From positions 22,747,345-22,811,344 of the forward strand of contig OX243814.1 of the NCBI GenBank assembly GCA_945859605.1: a stretch of 64,000 nt of DNA, in the 5' to 3' direction. Both the position numbers and the translations under genes were made by a program. This document shows positions 61,201 through 64,000 of the stretch, piece by piece. Position 1 is the first letter of the stretch. Each line of letters begins with the position of its first letter. This DNA is from Lumbricus rubellus. Taxonomy: Eukaryota; Annelida; Clitellata; Crassiclitellata; Lumbricidae. Below the pieces are notes generated by a model. That model was given only the letters and a program-made list of their open reading frames with translations, was not told the DNA's origin and made no database searches.

Positions 61201-63658
61201 ATGTAAAGTCTCTGTGCTTTGGTAAATTATAATCAATGAAGAGAAGGAATAAGTACAGGCAATGCAGCAGTTGGCTGAAGAAATAAAGCAAGTCGGTGCA
61301 GTGATGCAGCTGAGTAAAAGCAAAGCGTTCATTCATTCATTCATTCATTCCAAATACTTATATAGCGCCCCTTCAAGAAGCCTACTCAGAGGCGCTTCCA
61401 GAAGCAATCTTCTTATGCACTTTGTGTCCTTGTGTCGTATGGTTTGTCAGGCAGCCGACTCCATGATATCGTACGTTCTACCACCGTCATGCGAATGTTA
61501 TATTCTTCACCAGCATGGTGGGCCCCATTGGTGGGGTTTTGCAAACGAGGGTCTGAGAAGTCATCTGTCTGCTATTATTACTGGAAAGCTGATATATTCC
61601 CTTAGGCCGGGCTCACATAATCTAGAGATAAGATAAGAATATTCTTTAATATACCAATTGCTGTCCGCATTTTGGTGTACAGACATGGTATAATAAACAA
61701 ACGTACATAATTTCTATATATACTCAATGTCAAAATGTTTTCAAATAGCACAAAATCTTTATCCAAAAGGATGAGATTGCATTGGAGGTTAGGCAATGAG
61801 TGTACACCTGGAGGTTGTCCTCATATGGCCCAAAAACCACATGTACCACAGGCTTGGGTGAAGACCTAAGGTGTAGATTATAAATAATGGACCAATAATA
61901 TTGTCTTGCTCGGGGAAGACCATAATTATTATGGTCTCCGAGCAAGACAATATTATGGTCTTCCCCGAGCAAGACAATATTATTGTAACATTTTGTGGTG
62001 AATGTCTTTCTCAGTCACAATACTCCCGTTTTGACCCCCCACTCGCTTCCATTGACACGGTTTATACAGTATGGCAAATTTGTTTGCCAATTTGCTGCTG
62101 CACTAAGTGTTAAAGACATATCTTGTCTACCAACCATTTTTGTAACTCAGGTCTAAACTCTGTACAAAATCATTCCATTTTAAGCACTTCACTCATGCAT
62201 TTTAACGCTTCCATTGCTCCCTTGACCTCAAGCCAACATAGAAATGGAATTTGCAACCAAAATGCAGTATTTTTTTCCAGTTTCTCCTTCCCCATTAAAC
62301 GAAATGAAATCTCTTACAATAGCATTCAGGGAATCTCACATACACTGTTAACAAGGCCTTTTTCATAACCTCATATTCAGCACATTCCTCAATAGATAAT
62401 TTCTAAAATATCTTTTTCACCTTCCCTGTTAATTGTGGTTGTAAAGTGTCATCCATTTATTGCTTGGAAAGTTATATAGCGCCATTGATTTTTGGAATGA
62501 CAACAAATTTACTGGCTGGTTCATAATCTGAATGATTTGTCTCCAAGCCACGTTTGTCACTAATTTCTCCCATCTTAGTTCTCTTCATCTCTACTTCCAA
62601 TTTTCTCAATTTTCTCCAGCAACCCACTATCCTCAATCCACGATCTTTCTTGCACCTCCAGCTTTTTTTCTTCCCGAGCAGCCAATCTGTTCTCATCTGC
62701 CTACATCGCTAACTCTCAATCTTCTGCTTGCATCTGTGTTGCCAATTTTTTACATTTTTCCTACCTGCAATTTCTCTCTTCTATATCTTAGTCTTTATAG
62801 ACTAACTTCGTGCTAAGTATATGATTTGTTTATGATTGATGAATGTCATTTGTTTGATGCAGGCAGTTGTCACTCTAGTCATCATGTTTGGCATTCAGTG
62901 GATGTATGCACTGGTCAATATTTTTGTGGCATTTGTAGTCTACATATACATTGGACTGGCAAACCCCGGAGTCTTTCCAGGTTAGTTTATAGTCTATGGT
63001 AGAGCTGTATAATAGCTCAAGTTTCATTTCCATTCAGACATCTTTCTATGTGTTTTCAGAATAAACAGAATGACATTTTACTTAAGACAGTTTTGCTTTA
63101 GACCAGTGTCTCCCAACCGTTTTTGGCTGTAGGGCCACTTTTTCTTAGTTGGAGCTACACGAGGGCCACAAGGTTAAAATAGAGTAGAACACCGGAGGAA
63201 TAGCGTTGTTATTAGACGGCGGTGAGCACATCGAGGAAGACATTGGAGGAAAGGCAGAAGTCTTCAAGGGTCATGATGGTCGACCAAGAAGTGCTGAGAT
63301 GGAGGAGGACCAAAGGTGCTTTGGCTTCTTGGCATTTCGAGAGCTAGGCTGTTCCCAGTAGGTGGGTAGTTAGAGCTAGTATTTTAAACTAGTTCAGAAA
63401 TGTCAGCTACTATCTAGCAAATTGCAGCAGCGCAATGTATTTCAATGTAATTAGTAAGAAGGTAAGTTTATTGCTGATGCATTGTACTTAAAATGCAGAG
63501 TAGTCTTCAGATGCATCAGACATGTTTACTGTCATGACGTGATTGTGATGATAAGACAACGTGGTTCCCCATGTAATCAGTTCAACTTTGATTTCAGGGA
63601 TTGCTCAGTTCAGCATTTCGGAATCATTAGTACATGGAATAAAGAGGCTTTGCTGCAG
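48700..63658 (+). CDS. SLC12A8: Solute carrier family 12 member 8-like transporter (CCC9), 3'-partial
   Basis: This is an APC-superfamily membrane transporter of the cation-chloride cotransporter family; mammalian SLC12A8 has been reported, with debate, to carry nicotinamide mononucleotide. Thirteen exons are 48700-48963, 50023-50169, 50865-51056, 53082-53199, 53623-53736, 54626-54652, 54765-54966, 58132-58219, 58841-58987, 59770-60220, 60992-61083, 62863-62980 and 63598-63658. They give 673 codons plus two bases, and phases close throughout. Signature segments are [52 protein letters not shown] and [15 protein letters not shown], each aligning with human SLC12A8. At least ten hydrophobic segments are readable. 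Exon 10 carries the long hydrophilic loop before the last membrane pair ([18 protein letters not shown]). Exon 1 adds an acidic N-terminus longer than in human. The last donor (CTGCAG then GTAAGA) leaves two bases for an exon beyond 64000. The start is the first in-frame ATG, just after a 5' hairpin. Confidence 0.94.
49169..49225. repeat. (TA)n microsatellite
   Basis: Long TA run with two TTA interruptions, in SLC12A8 intron 1. Confidence 0.85.
50535..50790 (+). mobile_element. LINE 3' end carrying the shared SINE/LINE tail
   Basis: The plus strand in SLC12A8 intron 2 encodes [20 protein letters not shown] followed by a stop, a motif found near the end of many LINE RT proteins. It is followed by GGGCCGGGAGCACTTCTGAG and CTTGAAGAGGCGCTATA. 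This is the same tail that ends the tRNA-headed SINEs at 26280-26470 and 42715-42835, so the tail probably originated as this LINE's 3' UTR. Confidence 0.7.
51057..53081. other. SLC12A8 intron 3
   Basis: A 2-kb intron. It holds a copied fragment of exon 3 at 51238-51258 and an unidentified GC-richer block at 51410-51680 with no coding resemblance. No other exon was seen. Confidence 0.5.
54095..54370. mobile_element. Element end with TTTTGCCCTGCCAGAA tandem repeats
   Basis: About eight degenerate copies of TTTTGCCCTGCCAGAA run from 54105 to 54230, with the complement resuming at 54270-54350. The right edge GGCGTAGCGCCGCCACTG resembles a hAT-like terminus (CAGTGGCGGCGCTACGCC reversed). I could not find the matching left end. 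SLC12A8 intron 5. Confidence 0.45.
54626..54652 (+). CDS. SLC12A8: SLC12A8 exon 6, a 27-nt phase-symmetric microexon
   Basis: Bounded by GATTTACAG and GTGAGTGT, this exon encodes GTPSGCIDF between SFVHTDP and GHGFLGY. Human SLC12A8 reads SFTHLDPEHGFIGY, with no residues in this place. The exon begins and ends in the same phase, so skipping it keeps the frame and restores the human-like spacing. The junction lies just after a membrane segment, in a predicted loop before the NNT sequon. Its size and symmetry suggest optional splicing. Confidence 0.8.
55935..57136 (+). mobile_element. Decayed mariner-like transposon with about 200-bp inverted ends
   Basis: Ends CACCGTGACTCAAAAAAAAG and its complement (one A shorter) are flanked by TA. 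Inverted identity continues to about 56140 on the left and from about 56935 on the right. The middle encodes broken pieces, [20 protein letters not shown] and SVDCKVWS, recalling the catalytic end of mariner transposase. It lies in SLC12A8 intron 7. Confidence 0.82.
61893..61985. repeat. Palindrome with 34-bp perfect arms
   Basis: Arms at 61893-61926 and 61952-61985 are exact complements containing CTTGCTCGGGGAAGACCAT. The 25-bp spacer has a further partial copy (CCGAGCAAGACAAT). SLC12A8 intron 11. Confidence 0.85.
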
Positions 63659-63827
63659 GTAAGAAGAGAAATTGTGACGTTTTGCTATTTGGAAATTTAC
63701 ATGCATTGACATCATAATTTTGTTCACTTATCCCAGCCTTGTAACTTTGTTGCAATCTTGTCAACCTGTTTTTTCATTAAACGATTTTATACATGAATAA
63801 TTGAATATGTTACCTTACCTTAGAACC

Positions 63828-64000
63828 TTAGTCCTTCCCGTGCAGCTCTGCACATCGGGCAACGCAGCTTCTCCACTCCACTCTGTCCATCGCCACCTCG
63901 ACAGCATCGTTCCATGTCATCTCAAGATCTTGTAAATCCTCTCGTATAGTCCCCATCCAGTTCTTCCTTGGCCTCCCTCTGCCACGTCTTCCCTCCGGTG
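63828..64000 (-). mobile_element. 3' end of a non-LTR retrotransposon (LINE), runs off the window
   Basis: On the minus strand one open frame reads through GRRGRGRPRKNWMGTIRED and EVAMDRVEWRSCVARCAELH, then a stop near 63832. A basic GRGRPR motif followed by a W-rich tail is typical of the C-terminal end of LINE reverse-transcriptase proteins. The LINE body would lie beyond base 64000, inside the last SLC12A8 intron. It is a different subfamily from the copy at 31058-32557, whose end reads [12 protein letters not shown]. Confidence 0.75.

Overview
The window is animal nuclear DNA: intron-rich genes with GT-AG junctions, metazoan gene families, and dense non-LTR retrotransposon, SINE and DNA-transposon debris. 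AT-rich base composition, introns of 0.3 to 6 kb and frequent TAGGCCTA-type motifs would fit a marine invertebrate, but the species cannot be fixed from the sequence. There is no bacterial operon, CRISPR array, rRNA gene or convincing stand-alone tRNA gene.

Four protein-coding genes alternate in orientation. (1) SASS6 (minus, 466-13923): the first ten coding exons of the centriolar cartwheel protein SAS-6; its 3' end lies beyond base 1. (2) COMMD8 (plus, 19646-29040): complete, five coding exons, about 178 aa, a Commander/CCC-complex subunit. (3) PPT1 (minus, 30505-43093): complete, ten coding exons, about 302 aa, lysosomal palmitoyl-protein thioesterase with its catalytic triad intact. It includes a 15-nt microexon and has a second, in-frame copy of its terminal exon downstream. 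(4) SLC12A8 (plus, 48700-63658): thirteen coding exons of a CCC9-type transporter, with the last exon(s) beyond base 64000. It includes a 27-nt phase-symmetric microexon. I assembled the exons by hand from splice sites, phases and family resemblance, and all phases close.

The genes have unrelated roles (centriole duplication, endosomal recycling, lysosomal depalmitoylation, membrane transport), and I see no reason to read them as a functional cluster. SASS6/COMMD8 and PPT1/SLC12A8 are divergent pairs; COMMD8/PPT1 converge.

Most of the rest is mobile DNA, often with target-site duplications readable by eye. There are hAT-like elements with 8-bp duplications, mariner-like elements at TA, TTAA hairpins, LINE copies with 8- and 11-bp duplications, and tRNA-headed SINEs sharing a 3' tail with a LINE. 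The most striking structure is at 46701-48486. Two apparently identical 611-bp elements, each with its own 9-bp target duplication and ends built of 15-bp repeats, sit in opposite orientation inside a hAT-like host, forming a palindrome of about 1.4 kb upstream of SLC12A8. I found no evidence of a new multi-gene biochemical system. The novel candidates are this element family, the PPT1 alternative terminal exon, the two microexons, and copies of an SLC12A8 exon segment pasted into neighbouring introns.
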